From Hymenobacter sediminicola (GTDB lineage: Bacteria > Bacteroidota > Bacteroidia > Cytophagales > Hymenobacteraceae), in contig NZ_CP060202.1 of NCBI RefSeq assembly GCF_014250515.1, forward strand, positions 2,539,001 to 2,603,000: a DNA stretch of 64,000 nt, read 5' to 3'. Below the pieces are notes generated by a model. It was given only the letters and a program-made list of their open reading frames with translations, did no database searches and was not told the origin of the DNA. The position numbers and the translations under genes are program-made. Of the stretch, positions 52,312 through 59,566 are shown piece after piece (positions within the stretch are counted from its first letter, which is position 1; each line of letters opens with the position of its first letter).

Positions 52312-53531
52312 TGAAAGCGCAACAATCCAATCTCTTCGAAGGAAGCCGCCGTCTGCAGATGGATGAGTCTATTGAATTGACTATCCGCAGCCTTCAAGCC
52401 TACGGCCCAACCCATAAGCACTGGGCTATTGCTTGGAGCGGAGGAAAGGATAGCACGGCGCTGGTTACCCTCGTCGTCTGGCTTATCACATCCGGCAAGA
52501 TTCAGCGGCCCGAAACCCTGACCGTCCTGTTTGCCGACACGCGCCTGGAAATGGTCCCGCTAATGGCCGCCGCCCATGATATCATGGATGACCTGCGCGA
52601 GCTGGGCATTGATGTGCGAGTCGTGATGGCCGAAATGGACCAGCGCTATTTCGTCTACCTGCTGGGACGAGGCGTGCCGCCGCCCAATAACGGTACGCTC
52701 CGCTGGTGCACAGCCCAGATTAAGATTGAGCCGATGGAAGCAGAGCTGCGCCGGCTCTTTGCCGAGAAAGGTGAAAAGGTGCTAATGCTGACCGGTGTGC
52801 GGCAAGGCGAATCGGCCATGCGGGACCAGCGCATCGTGATGAGCTGCGGCAAGGATGGCGCTGAATGTGGGCAGGGCTGGTATCAGGAAACGCTGCCGAC
52901 GTCGCTCTGTGATACGCTGGCCCCGCTGCTGCATTGGCGGGTCTGCCATATCTGGGAGTGGCTGCGCAACTGGGCGCCGCGGGTCGAATACGGCGACTGG
53001 AGCACCAAGATGGTAGCTGAAGCCTACGGTGGTGACGAAGCGGAAGAGAAGAACGCCCGCACCGGGTGCATGGGTTGCCCGCTGGCCAGTAAGGACATGG
53101 CCTTGGAGAACCTGACCAAGCGCCCCCAGTGGGCTTACCTGTCTCCTCTGTTGCGTCTCAAGCCGATGTATCGGTGGCTACGCCTACCCTCGCAACGGTT
53201 GCGGCAACCCGGTGGGGAGAAGCGCAAGGATGGCAGCCTGACGAAAAATCAGCAGCGTATGGGGCCGCTTACGATGGAAGCGCGGCTGGCAGCTCTGGAT
53301 AAGGTTCTCGGTATACAAGCCGAGGTAAATCAAGTAGCGGAAGCCACAGGCCGGCCGCGCGTAGATATTCTCAATCCAGATGAGGAAGCCCGAATCCGGG
53401 AGCTGATTGCCAACAATACATGGCCACAAAAGTGGACAGGTGAAGAGCCTACAGCAGATATTCCGCAGGATGTTGTGTACCCTGATGGATACCGCATGAA
53501 CCTGCTCGATTTCATGAAATCCGCAGCATAA
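52311..53531 (+). CDS. PP-loop protein, PAPS reductase/DndC-like
   Basis: 406 residues. The PP-loop WSGGKDST (42-49) binds ATP for adenylation chemistry. Further features are LFADTRLEM, GVRQGESAMRDQRIV and LLHWRVCHIWEWL, and a Cys pair in RTGCMGCPLASKD (Cys253, Cys256). This order of motifs is closer to DndC, which activates the DNA target for sulfur insertion in phosphorothioate modification, than to assimilatory PAPS reductases. No DndB, DndD or DndE and no cysteine desulfurase are nearby, so the reaction is unproven. It is translationally coupled to the methyltransferase fusion before it and to the initiator gene after it (1-nt overlaps), suggesting joint action on phage DNA. Confidence 0.8.
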   Translation: MKAQQSNLFEGSRRLQMDESIELTIRSLQAYGPTHKHWAIAWSGGKDSTALVTLVVWLITSGKIQRPETLTVLFADTRLEMVPLMAAAHDIMDDLRELGIDVRVVMAEMDQRYFVYLLGRGVPPPNNGTLRWCTAQIKIEPMEAELRRLFAEKGEKVLMLTGVRQGESAMRDQRIVMSCGKDGAECGQGWYQETLPTSLCDTLAPLLHWRVCHIWEWLRNWAPRVEYGDWSTKMVAEAYGGDEAEEKNARTGCMGCPLASKDMALENLTKRPQWAYLSPLLRLKPMYRWLRLPSQRLRQPGGEKRKDGSLTKNQQRMGPLTMEARLAALDKVLGIQAEVNQVAEATGRPRVDILNPDEEARIRELIANNTWPQKWTGEEPTADIPQDVVYPDGYRMNLLDFMKSAA

Positions 53532-54568
53532 TGGCCAGGCCCCCTAAACTCAACGCGGAATGGTTCACCCACATGGGTGGATTGCGCAACGACCGGCGCG
53601 TGAAAGCCATCCGCACGGCCACGGGTGCGGCGGGCTACGGCATCTTTCACATGGTGCTGGAAGCCCTGACCGATGCCGACTACACCACGCTCTCAGTCGA
53701 TGCTTTCGAACTGGAACTGCTTGCCGGCGACTTCGGAGTTTCTGTCACAGAAATCGACAGCCTGTTACAGATTGGCCAAAGGGTCGGCTACTTCCTCATT
53801 GATGAGGCCAACATGCTCACCTGCCCCGAACTGAATAAGTGGCTGGAGATGCACTTCGAGAAGCGTAACCGCAGCAGAAACCGGGGTTCCGGCGACAAGC
53901 TGCCACAGCCTGTCACAGAAACGGGGGTTTCTGTGACAGAAATCCCACACAATACAATACAGTACAATACAATACATAACACTACACCTACACACCCTAC
54001 CCCCGCAGCCGAAGGGTGTGTGCTCTCAAAAAAAAATGAGGGGGAAGTAGCAGCCGAAAAGTTACCCGCTGAAGGCCCTGACGCGTCGGCTTCGCACACC
54101 AGGGGGGGCGGGGCCGATGTAGCGACACTGGTTGAATTTCAGCCGGAGCCGGAATGGGCCGAACCCATGCGCCGGGTCGCGGCCCAGATGATTGCCTACT
54201 GGGGGCTGGCCGAGTACCAGCAGCAACCCCGCATGGCACTGACCCGCTTCTGCCGCACGCTCTTCCAGGGCGGGCAGGGAGAAGTGCTGCAGCAGCAGTT
54301 CACGGCCTACCGGGCCTACAAAGAGTTGACCGGCGAGCGTCGCCACGACTGGGACAGCTTCATCGGCAAGGAAGCCGAGCAGTTCCAGAACGCCGACGCC
54401 GGCTGGCTGAAAACGAACTGGGTAGAGGCCCTGGCCGCCGCCCGTCAAAATCCCAAATATGCAAGCGCTCAACATCGCCACAGCGGTGGCCCAGCTGCGT
54501 CCGCAGGCCGCGCCACTACCCTTGACCGGGATTCCTACACTGGTCGCCGCCCCGCCGCCGCTGCCTGA
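53531..54568 (+). CDS. Phage replication initiator/replisome organiser with N-terminal Lin1244/DUF4373-like domain
   Basis: 345 residues. The N-terminal 100 residues (WFTHMGGLRNDRRVKAIRTA, GYGIFHMVLEAL, DDFGVSVTEI-like region, EMHFEKRNRSRNRGSGD) match the Lin1244/Lin1753 or DUF4373 winged-helix domain of phage replication organisers. A low-complexity linker follows whose DNA holds palindromes and an AT-rich repeat tract (candidate origin), then a C-terminal helical domain (RMALTRFCRTLFQGGQGEVL) likely to contact the helicase loader encoded next. A run of nine A (54028-54036) lies in the linker. The 3' end overlaps the loader gene by 110 bp. The arrangement resembles lambda O and P. Confidence 0.75.
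   Translation: MARPPKLNAEWFTHMGGLRNDRRVKAIRTATGAAGYGIFHMVLEALTDADYTTLSVDAFELELLAGDFGVSVTEIDSLLQIGQRVGYFLIDEANMLTCPELNKWLEMHFEKRNRSRNRGSGDKLPQPVTETGVSVTEIPHNTIQYNTIHNTTPTHPTPAAEGCVLSKKNEGEVAAEKLPAEGPDASASHTRGGGADVATLVEFQPEPEWAEPMRRVAAQMIAYWGLAEYQQQPRMALTRFCRTLFQGGQGEVLQQQFTAYRAYKELTGERRHDWDSFIGKEAEQFQNADAGWLKTNWVEALAAARQNPKYASAQHRHSGGPAASAGRATTLDRDSYTGRRPAAAA
53739..53985. other. Candidate phage origin of replication inside the initiator gene
   Basis: Two 15-bp near-palindromes TTTCTGT(C/G)ACAGAAA (53739-53753 and 53928-53942). The second is also half of a perfect 12-bp inverted repeat, TGTCACAGAAAC (53911-53922) with GTTTCTGTGACA (53927-53938). Immediately after comes an AT-rich tract of repeated ACAAT units (53949-53977). 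Binding sites next to an easily melted region inside an initiator gene is the lambda-type origin layout. Inferred only. Confidence 0.5.
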
Positions 54569-55574
54569 CCAGATCGACCTGACGCCCGAGCAGACCGAAT
54601 ATGGCCTGCGTCTGGCCCGCCTGCGCAAGTGGGGCGTACTCAAACGCGAGTTCAGCGCCTGGCAGCAGCTGCACTGCGACCTGCAGCATGACGAGGCCAC
54701 CAACTCCTGGGTGTACGTGCTGCGGGAACGGTTTGCCGATCTGGAGCCGCCCTTCTGCCCGGTTCAGGAAACGGACGTGCCGCTTACCCCGGCCGAAACG
54801 GATCAGGCCCTGTTCGACACCCAGCAGCGGGTGTGGGGCGAGCTGAATACCCGCTACGTCCGGGCCCTGCGCGAGCAGGAAGACGCCTACCGCAAACAAA
54901 CTGTCCCGACCCCTGCCACCGGCCTGCAGATTGCCGAAGCCGCCTGGCGCCGGGGCACCTTTCTACTCAGCCAGATGACCCCTCCCCGCGCTTTCTCGCT
55001 CACGCCCGATACGGAACCCGTCTTCAATTTGCTGGTGTGGTATTTCGCCGGCCGCGAAGACAAGTTTGTGGAACTGGCCACGCAGCTGGGCATTGAGCAT
55101 CCGAGCCTGCACAAAGGCATAGCGCTGCTGGGCCCCAAAGGCACCGGCAAAACCATGCTGCTGCGCGCGTTCCAGCAAAATCAGGCCCGCCCCTACGGGA
55201 TGGTGACGGCCAAGAAAGTGGAGCTGTCCTTCCGGGCCGGCGACGAGGGCCGGACCCAGCAGGACGTGTTTTGCGGCAAAGGCGGCCGGGCGCTGTGCAT
55301 CGACGACGTGTGCACGGAGGAAACCAAGGTGAAGGACTACGGCAACCAGGAAAACCCGATGGCTAGGGTGCTGCTCGAACGCTACGACCGCTACCAGCAG
55401 GGCCTGCTTCCGCGCTGGGCTACGCACCTGAGCAGCAACAACCCGCTGTACCGCACGCAGAACACGCCGCGCGACATGGCCAGCTGGGAAGAGCTCTACG
55501 GCGACCGGGCCGTGGACCGGCTGCATGAGCTCTGCAACATCATTCCGGTGCTCGGAGAAAGCCGCCGGCAATAG
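54459..55574 (+). CDS. DnaC/IstB-like AAA+ ATPase, probable helicase loader
   Basis: 371 residues. An N-terminal helical region of about 190 residues is followed by a AAA+ core: Walker A GPKGTGKT, Walker B ALCIDDVCTEE, and HLSSNNP as sensor-1, then an arginine-containing end (YGDRAVDRLHELCN). This matches phage DnaC-type loaders that place the replicative helicase at the origin. It starts 110 bp inside the initiator gene, a large overlap; a later start is possible but would still leave the ATPase intact. The next gene begins 2 nt after its stop. Confidence 0.82.
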   Translation: MQALNIATAVAQLRPQAAPLPLTGIPTLVAAPPPLPDQIDLTPEQTEYGLRLARLRKWGVLKREFSAWQQLHCDLQHDEATNSWVYVLRERFADLEPPFCPVQETDVPLTPAETDQALFDTQQRVWGELNTRYVRALREQEDAYRKQTVPTPATGLQIAEAAWRRGTFLLSQMTPPRAFSLTPDTEPVFNLLVWYFAGREDKFVELATQLGIEHPSLHKGIALLGPKGTGKTMLLRAFQQNQARPYGMVTAKKVELSFRAGDEGRTQQDVFCGKGGRALCIDDVCTEETKVKDYGNQENPMARVLLERYDRYQQGLLPRWATHLSSNNPLYRTQNTPRDMASWEELYGDRAVDRLHELCNIIPVLGESRRQ

Positions 55575-55576
55575 CC

Positions 55577-55774
55577 ATGAGTCTCGACCAGCTGCGCCGG
55601 CGCCTACCGCTGCTCACCGAACGGCAGCTGCGCCGCTACCGTCACCAGTTCCGACTCTATGCCGCCCGGGTGGAGCTACTCGACTTGGAAGCCGCCCGCC
55701 GCGAGCTAGGGCACCGGCCACAGGGCGAAACCACCACCATCCGCCTGCCTTCCAAACTCAATTTTCTGCCATGA
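55577..55774 (+). CDS. Hypothetical 65-residue basic prophage protein
   Basis: Starts 2 nt after the loader stop and overlaps the next gene by 4 nt (ATGA), so it is very likely a real coupled gene. It is rich in Arg and Leu and helical (LTERQLRRYRHQFRLYAARV), suggesting a small DNA-binding or adaptor protein. No family recognised. Confidence 0.6.
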   Translation: MSLDQLRRRLPLLTERQLRRYRHQFRLYAARVELLDLEAARRELGHRPQGETTTIRLPSKLNFLP

Positions 55775-56028
55775 GCACCGACCTACACCCTTCCCTGCTG
55801 ACCATCCTGACCCGCTTCGGCTTCAACGCCCACGGGGGTACCGGCTTCACCTGGCGCCGGGCCGCCCCGGTGCTGGGTCAGAAGCTCTACCTGGCCACAA
55901 GCACCGGCGGCCGGCAACTCTTCCTCTCGCAGGGCCAGCGCGTCGTCGTGCGGGCCGATGTGGTGACGGCCGCCGCGCTGGAGCAGATCCTAACCAACGA
56001 ACTGGGCACCCCGCCCGAAACCGCTTAA
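55771..56028 (+). CDS. Hypothetical 85-residue prophage protein
   Basis: Starts at ATG 55771 in an ATGA overlap. A beta-rich small protein (GGTGFTWRRAAPVLGQKLYL, GGRQLFLSQGQRVVVRADVV) without cysteines. No family. It is 5 nt from the next gene, in the same operon. Confidence 0.6.
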   Translation: MSTDLHPSLLTILTRFGFNAHGGTGFTWRRAAPVLGQKLYLATSTGGRQLFLSQGQRVVVRADVVTAAALEQILTNELGTPPETA

Positions 56029-56033
56029 AGACC

Positions 56034-56612
56034 ATGGGATACAATCCTGAAATTATTACCCCTCAGTTGCAACGGATGCAGGTAGGCTCCCTCACCTCGT
56101 TGCGCAAACAGTGGGAGGATCAGTCGGCAATGACTGATTTGATAGACGCCGAACTGCAGTCTCGCCTCAATCGGATTCCACTTACCCCAGACCGGTTGGA
56201 TGAGTTACTTCAATACTTTGGCTCTGACACCATTACCGAAGCCAGTGTAACCATCTGTCAATTGGCAGTTGAGGTACGGCGCCTGCAATCAGACAATCAG
56301 CGTCTGATAGATGAAACGCACCGCTGGAGTGCAGCAGTGAAAAAGTTGGAAGCCGAGCGGACACAGCCCTACACGGAAGCATCAGTAGAGGAGGCATTGC
56401 AGGTTCTCGACGATGCGATGGACAAGGGCAAGTTTCTGGATGATAACGCGCTGCTGATGGCCATCGACATGGCTGCCCAGAAGCTGCGGCCGGTACCGGC
56501 GCCGGTGCATGATGCCTCCGCGCTGGCCAGCCGCAAGCCGTGCCCAAAGGCGCAGGGCCTGCCCACTTGCAAAACGTGTTGGTGCAACGAGCAGCCCAAA
56601 GCCGATGGCTAA
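56034..56612 (+). CDS. Hypothetical prophage protein with coiled coil and Cys-rich end
   Basis: 192 residues, mostly helical, with a central coiled coil (QLAVEVRRLQSDNQRLIDET). The C-terminus carries CPKAQGLPTCKTCWC, a cluster that could bind a metal. No family recognised. It overlaps the VRR-NUC gene by 8 bp. Confidence 0.6.
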   Translation: MGYNPEIITPQLQRMQVGSLTSLRKQWEDQSAMTDLIDAELQSRLNRIPLTPDRLDELLQYFGSDTITEASVTICQLAVEVRRLQSDNQRLIDETHRWSAAVKKLEAERTQPYTEASVEEALQVLDDAMDKGKFLDDNALLMAIDMAAQKLRPVPAPVHDASALASRKPCPKAQGLPTCKTCWCNEQPKADG

Positions 56613-57093
56613 GTTCATCCTCCCTCCCCACCTGCAGGCTCGCATCATCTCCGATACCCGCCCTGCCACGCGGGCCCCACCTACCGGCCCGTTACCCGAC
56701 CCAGCAGCCCCGAAGCCCGCCAAGCCCCGGAAAAAGACTTCTACCGGTACCAACAGCTTCACGCAGGCCGTCGTGCAGCTGCTCACGCTGGAAGGCTGCC
56801 TGATCTGGCGCCACAACAATGCCCCTGTCTACGACCCGAAGCTGGAATGCTTCCGCCGCGGCAGCGCGAAGACGGGCCTGCCCGATACGCTGGGCTTCTA
56901 CCGGACTACCGGGCATATCGTGGCAGTCGAAATCAAAACCGGCAAAGATGTGCTCAGTGATGAGCAGCGCGAGTTCCTGGCAGCAGTCCGGGCCGCTGGG
57001 GGCTTCGCCTGTGAGGGCCGCAGTCTGGAGCAGGTCCGGAAAGAATTTCACGAATGGAAACAGTCACTCACTCAATTCACAAAAGCAGCATGA
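56605..57093 (+). CDS. VRR-NUC-like nuclease
   Basis: 162 residues from MAKFILPPHL at 56605. A basic Pro-rich start (PAAPKPAKPRKKTSTG) is followed by a compact nuclease domain: RHNNAPVYDP, RGSAKTGLPDTLGFY and VAVEIKTGKDVLSDEQREFL. The D in LPD and the E-x-K in VEIKTGK are the catalytic PD-(D/E)xK pattern of VRR-NUC phage nucleases, which cut branched or replicating DNA. It overlaps its neighbours by 8 bp and 4 bp. Confidence 0.82.
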   Translation: MAKFILPPHLQARIISDTRPATRAPPTGPLPDPAAPKPAKPRKKTSTGTNSFTQAVVQLLTLEGCLIWRHNNAPVYDPKLECFRRGSAKTGLPDTLGFYRTTGHIVAVEIKTGKDVLSDEQREFLAAVRAAGGFACEGRSLEQVRKEFHEWKQSLTQFTKAA

Positions 57094-57695
57094 ACATACC
57101 TATCAAAGAACGTCCGATTCTATTCAGCGGCCCGATGGTGCGCGCCCTGCTGGCTGGCACGAAGACCCAGACGCGCCGGATAGTGAAGGCTAAGCCTGGA
57201 GGTAGCTTTCAGGTCTATTACCGGCCATTCGATAACAGCCGCGAAGTGCAAGGCTTAACCGCTGGCGGCACTTTAGGTGACGTGATAAAATGCCCCTATG
57301 GCCAGCCCGGTGAGCGGCTGTGGGTGCGGGAAACGCATCACAAGTATGGCTCAGGCTGGATATACAGGGCGGATTATGGAGAGCATACACCTGTAAGTGA
57401 TGGAATTGGCGGACCGTGGAAGCCCAGCATTCACATGCCCCGCGTGGCCAGCCGTATCCTGTTGGAAATCGTGTCGGTGCGAGTAGAGCGGTTGCAGGAT
57501 ATCAGTTTAAAAGATGTTCGGGCTGAAGGATGCGAGGTGCGGGAGTTCTCTTTGCTCTTTACAGAAGATGCAGCCGAACGGCAGCAAGTTGGCGCCAGTG
57601 TTTACCGCACCCTCTGGGAATCCATCAATGGCCCCAGCTCCTGGCAGGCCAATCCCTGGGTGTGGGTGGTAGAGTTCAAGCGCATTGACTCATGA
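57090..57695 (+). CDS. ASCH-like phage protein
   Basis: 201 residues from MNIPIKERPILFSG at 57090 (ATGA overlap). The opening RPILFSGPMVRALLAGTKTQ, TRRIVK is the signature of phage proteins annotated as ASCH-domain or morphogenetic proteins; GERLWVRETH and HMPRVASRILLEIVSVRVER follow, and the end is NPWVWVVEFKRI. ASCH folds bind RNA or modified nucleotides; the phage role is not established. It overlaps HNH by 4 bp. Confidence 0.75.
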   Translation: MNIPIKERPILFSGPMVRALLAGTKTQTRRIVKAKPGGSFQVYYRPFDNSREVQGLTAGGTLGDVIKCPYGQPGERLWVRETHHKYGSGWIYRADYGEHTPVSDGIGGPWKPSIHMPRVASRILLEIVSVRVERLQDISLKDVRAEGCEVREFSLLFTEDAAERQQVGASVYRTLWESINGPSSWQANPWVWVVEFKRIDS

Positions 57696-58126
57696 AAAAG
57701 ATGCGCATCCTCGCCCGCGACGTCGATCCGGAAACCGGTGACGTATCCTACTTCAAAGCCGGCCACACTTCCCGCCTCGAAGCCGTTAAAGGTGAGCGGG
57801 CCCCCAAGCCGCCCACCAAAGGCCAGAAAGCGGCCCGTCGGCGGCGTAAAAAGCAGCACTACGCCGGCTGCCGCCCCCGCCCCCTGTTTCACACCAGCAC
57901 TCCGAAGCTGCACGAGGACCCGGCCGAACGCTTCCGGCTCAAACAGGAAGTCTTCGCCAACGCCGGCAACCGCTGCGTCTACTGCGGCGCCCGCTACCCG
58001 CTCACGCTCGACCACATCATTCCCCTGAGCAAAGGCGGCGGCTGGCATAAAGAGAACCTGCAGTGCCTGTGCGCACCCTGCAACGAAGCCAAGGCCGATA
58101 TGATGCCCTACGAGCAGGCCGCCTAA
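57692..58126 (+). CDS. HNH endonuclease
   Basis: 144 residues. After a basic region (KAARRRRKKQH) the HNH core reads RCVYCGARYPLTLDHIIPLS, KGGGWHKENLQCLCAPCNEA: two CxxC zinc pairs (CVYC, CAPC) and the DHI catalytic His. HNH proteins next to terminase genes support DNA packaging cleavage in many phages. It is the last gene before the dyad and terS. Confidence 0.88.
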   Translation: MKKMRILARDVDPETGDVSYFKAGHTSRLEAVKGERAPKPPTKGQKAARRRRKKQHYAGCRPRPLFHTSTPKLHEDPAERFRLKQEVFANAGNRCVYCGARYPLTLDHIIPLSKGGGWHKENLQCLCAPCNEAKADMMPYEQAA

Positions 58127-58136
58127 GAAATGATTT

Positions 58137-58179
58137 TAATGCCGGTAATGTTTGTAATTTGCAAACATTACCGGCATTA
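58137..58179. promoter_or_regulatory. Perfect 18-bp dyad upstream of terS
   Basis: TAATGCCGGTAATGTTTG (58137-58154) and CAAACATTACCGGCATTA (58162-58179) are exact reverse complements with a 7-nt spacer. The inner part TAATGTTTG-N7-CAAACATTA recurs upstream of the gene at 62460. It is 28 nt before the terS start. It could be an operator for late genes or, as RNA, a hairpin. Confidence 0.7.
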
Positions 58180-58207
58180 CTTTCTATTACCGTTTTCACT
58201 TTTCGCT

Positions 58208-59002
58208 ATGGCCACGGGACAGCCAGACGCACAACCAGAGGTGCCAGCACCTGCTTCCGAAAAGAAGCTCACCAAGCTGCAGGAAGGATTTGCGCACCAC
58301 TACGCACGGTTGTGGAAGGCCGCACCTGCTTACCGGGCCGCCGGAGGTGCACCAGCCGGAGCCAAGCAGAACGGCCTGAACCTGCTCAAGGACGAGCGTA
58401 TCGTAGCGGCTATCCAGCAGGAAGCGGTACGGCTCGGCATGACGGTAGAGGAATCCACGGTCCGCATGTCGGAGTGGGGCCGCGTCAGCATCGATGACGT
58501 GATGACGCTTGAAGAGGAAGAGTATACCACGCGCATCCAGAAGCCGCTACGCGAGATAGTGGCAGAAAACTACGAGATGATCCTGTTTGAGCAGGAACTG
58601 GCTATCCGCACCGAAATCCTCTTCACCGATAAAAAGGAGCAGAAATCCTACCGCAACAAGCAGCAGGCGCTGCACCTGAAGCGGCTGATTGACCACGAAC
58701 GGCTGCTGCTGGAACTGGAGAAGAATCCGGATGCTATGCGCGAAGTGCCAGGACCCAAAGCCAAGCGCGAGGTGGTAAGGCTGGATATGGTGAAGGTGCA
58801 CAAGCTCCAGGCCGGCCACATGATCAAGAAAGTAACGCCGACCAAGTACGGGACAGCCGTGGAGCTGCACGATGCCAAGGATGCCGTCAACACCATGCTC
58901 AAGGTGCACGGGGCCTTCGCGCCGGTCAAAGTAGACCACACCACCAACGGCAACGACCTGCCCGGTTCCAACATCATGATGCCCGACAATGGACGGGATT
59001 GA
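58208..59002 (+). CDS. Terminase small subunit
   Basis: 264 residues from MATGQPDAQP at 58208; an in-frame ATG at 58130 would translate through the dyad. The N-terminal HTH fits the terminase small subunit: LTKLQEGFAHHYARLWKAAP, AYRAAGGAPAGAKQNGLNLL. A long helical middle (QALHLKRLIDHERLLLELEK) suits ring assembly. It recognises phage DNA and presents it to the large subunit. It is separated from terL by an inverted cargo gene. Confidence 0.78.
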   Translation: MATGQPDAQPEVPAPASEKKLTKLQEGFAHHYARLWKAAPAYRAAGGAPAGAKQNGLNLLKDERIVAAIQQEAVRLGMTVEESTVRMSEWGRVSIDDVMTLEEEEYTTRIQKPLREIVAENYEMILFEQELAIRTEILFTDKKEQKSYRNKQQALHLKRLIDHERLLLELEKNPDAMREVPGPKAKREVVRLDMVKVHKLQAGHMIKKVTPTKYGTAVELHDAKDAVNTMLKVHGAFAPVKVDHTTNGNDLPGSNIMMPDNGRD

Positions 59003-59004
59003 TT

Positions 59005-59499
59005 CTAGGTTCTATGCTGCCCAACTCTAACTACTCGACCATCTTCAAAATAGATATCCAGCGCGTCAGGATCCATGGGTCCCAAGACACTTGGCTTGAA
59101 GCCTAAGTAGTATCTCCAATAGTCGGACGTGTCAGCATTGAAATCAGGCCACTCCCGCTTTTCTGGCTTGACTTCCAGCAACTGCCTGACCTCTGCCTTG
59201 GACTTCCCGATTAGCATTTTGCTTTCAATGATGTCATCGGACATCTCATATCTGGTTTCAATAGATGACCGCCACCGTTCCCTGTCAAAGTCACGCTTTG
59301 GGTAATAAGAAGCCCAAACAAACCACAGGGTTATCATTACTGTGTAGAGGATAGGCGCAGTTACCAACGTGCCCACGGTTGCAACGACGTTCCGAGTAAC
59401 TGTTTTGGGAAACCACCTTTTCAATAGCCGCTGCAAGCCTATAAAAACAAGAAACAGAATCAGAAGGCCTACAAACGCTAGGAAGATGAGCGTATCCAT
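59005..59499 (-). CDS. Inverted cargo gene: membrane-anchored BamE-like protein
   Basis: 164 residues from the ATG at 59499. Two N-terminal hydrophobic helices (LIFLAFVGLLILFLVFIGL and VGTLVTAPILYTVMITLWFV) anchor a soluble domain (SKMLIGKSKAEVRQLL, YWRYYLGFKPS, LDIYFEDGRVVRV) that resembles the SmpA/OmlA (BamE) pattern of a GxSxxEVxxLL motif followed by a beta sheet. It runs against the phage genes between terS and terL, with stop codon 3 nt from that of terS, the typical place and orientation of a moron. Function unknown; AT-rich in comparison with its neighbours. Confidence 0.65.
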   Translation of the reverse strand: MDTLIFLAFVGLLILFLVFIGLQRLLKRWFPKTVTRNVVATVGTLVTAPILYTVMITLWFVWASYYPKRDFDRERWRSSIETRYEMSDDIIESKMLIGKSKAEVRQLLEVKPEKREWPDFNADTSDYWRYYLGFKPSVLGPMDPDALDIYFEDGRVVRVGQHRT

Positions 59500-59566
59500 C
59501 GTGAGGGTTTGATAAGCGGATAGCAGAGGAAATACTGGTACAAAACTACGTGAAAACCCACCACTA

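Noticed and set aside
52311..53531. Calling the PP-loop gene an assimilatory PAPS reductase (cysH)
   Set aside because: The motif order, the C-terminal Cys pair and coupling to phage DNA genes fit DndC-like proteins better, and no sulfate-assimilation genes are near.
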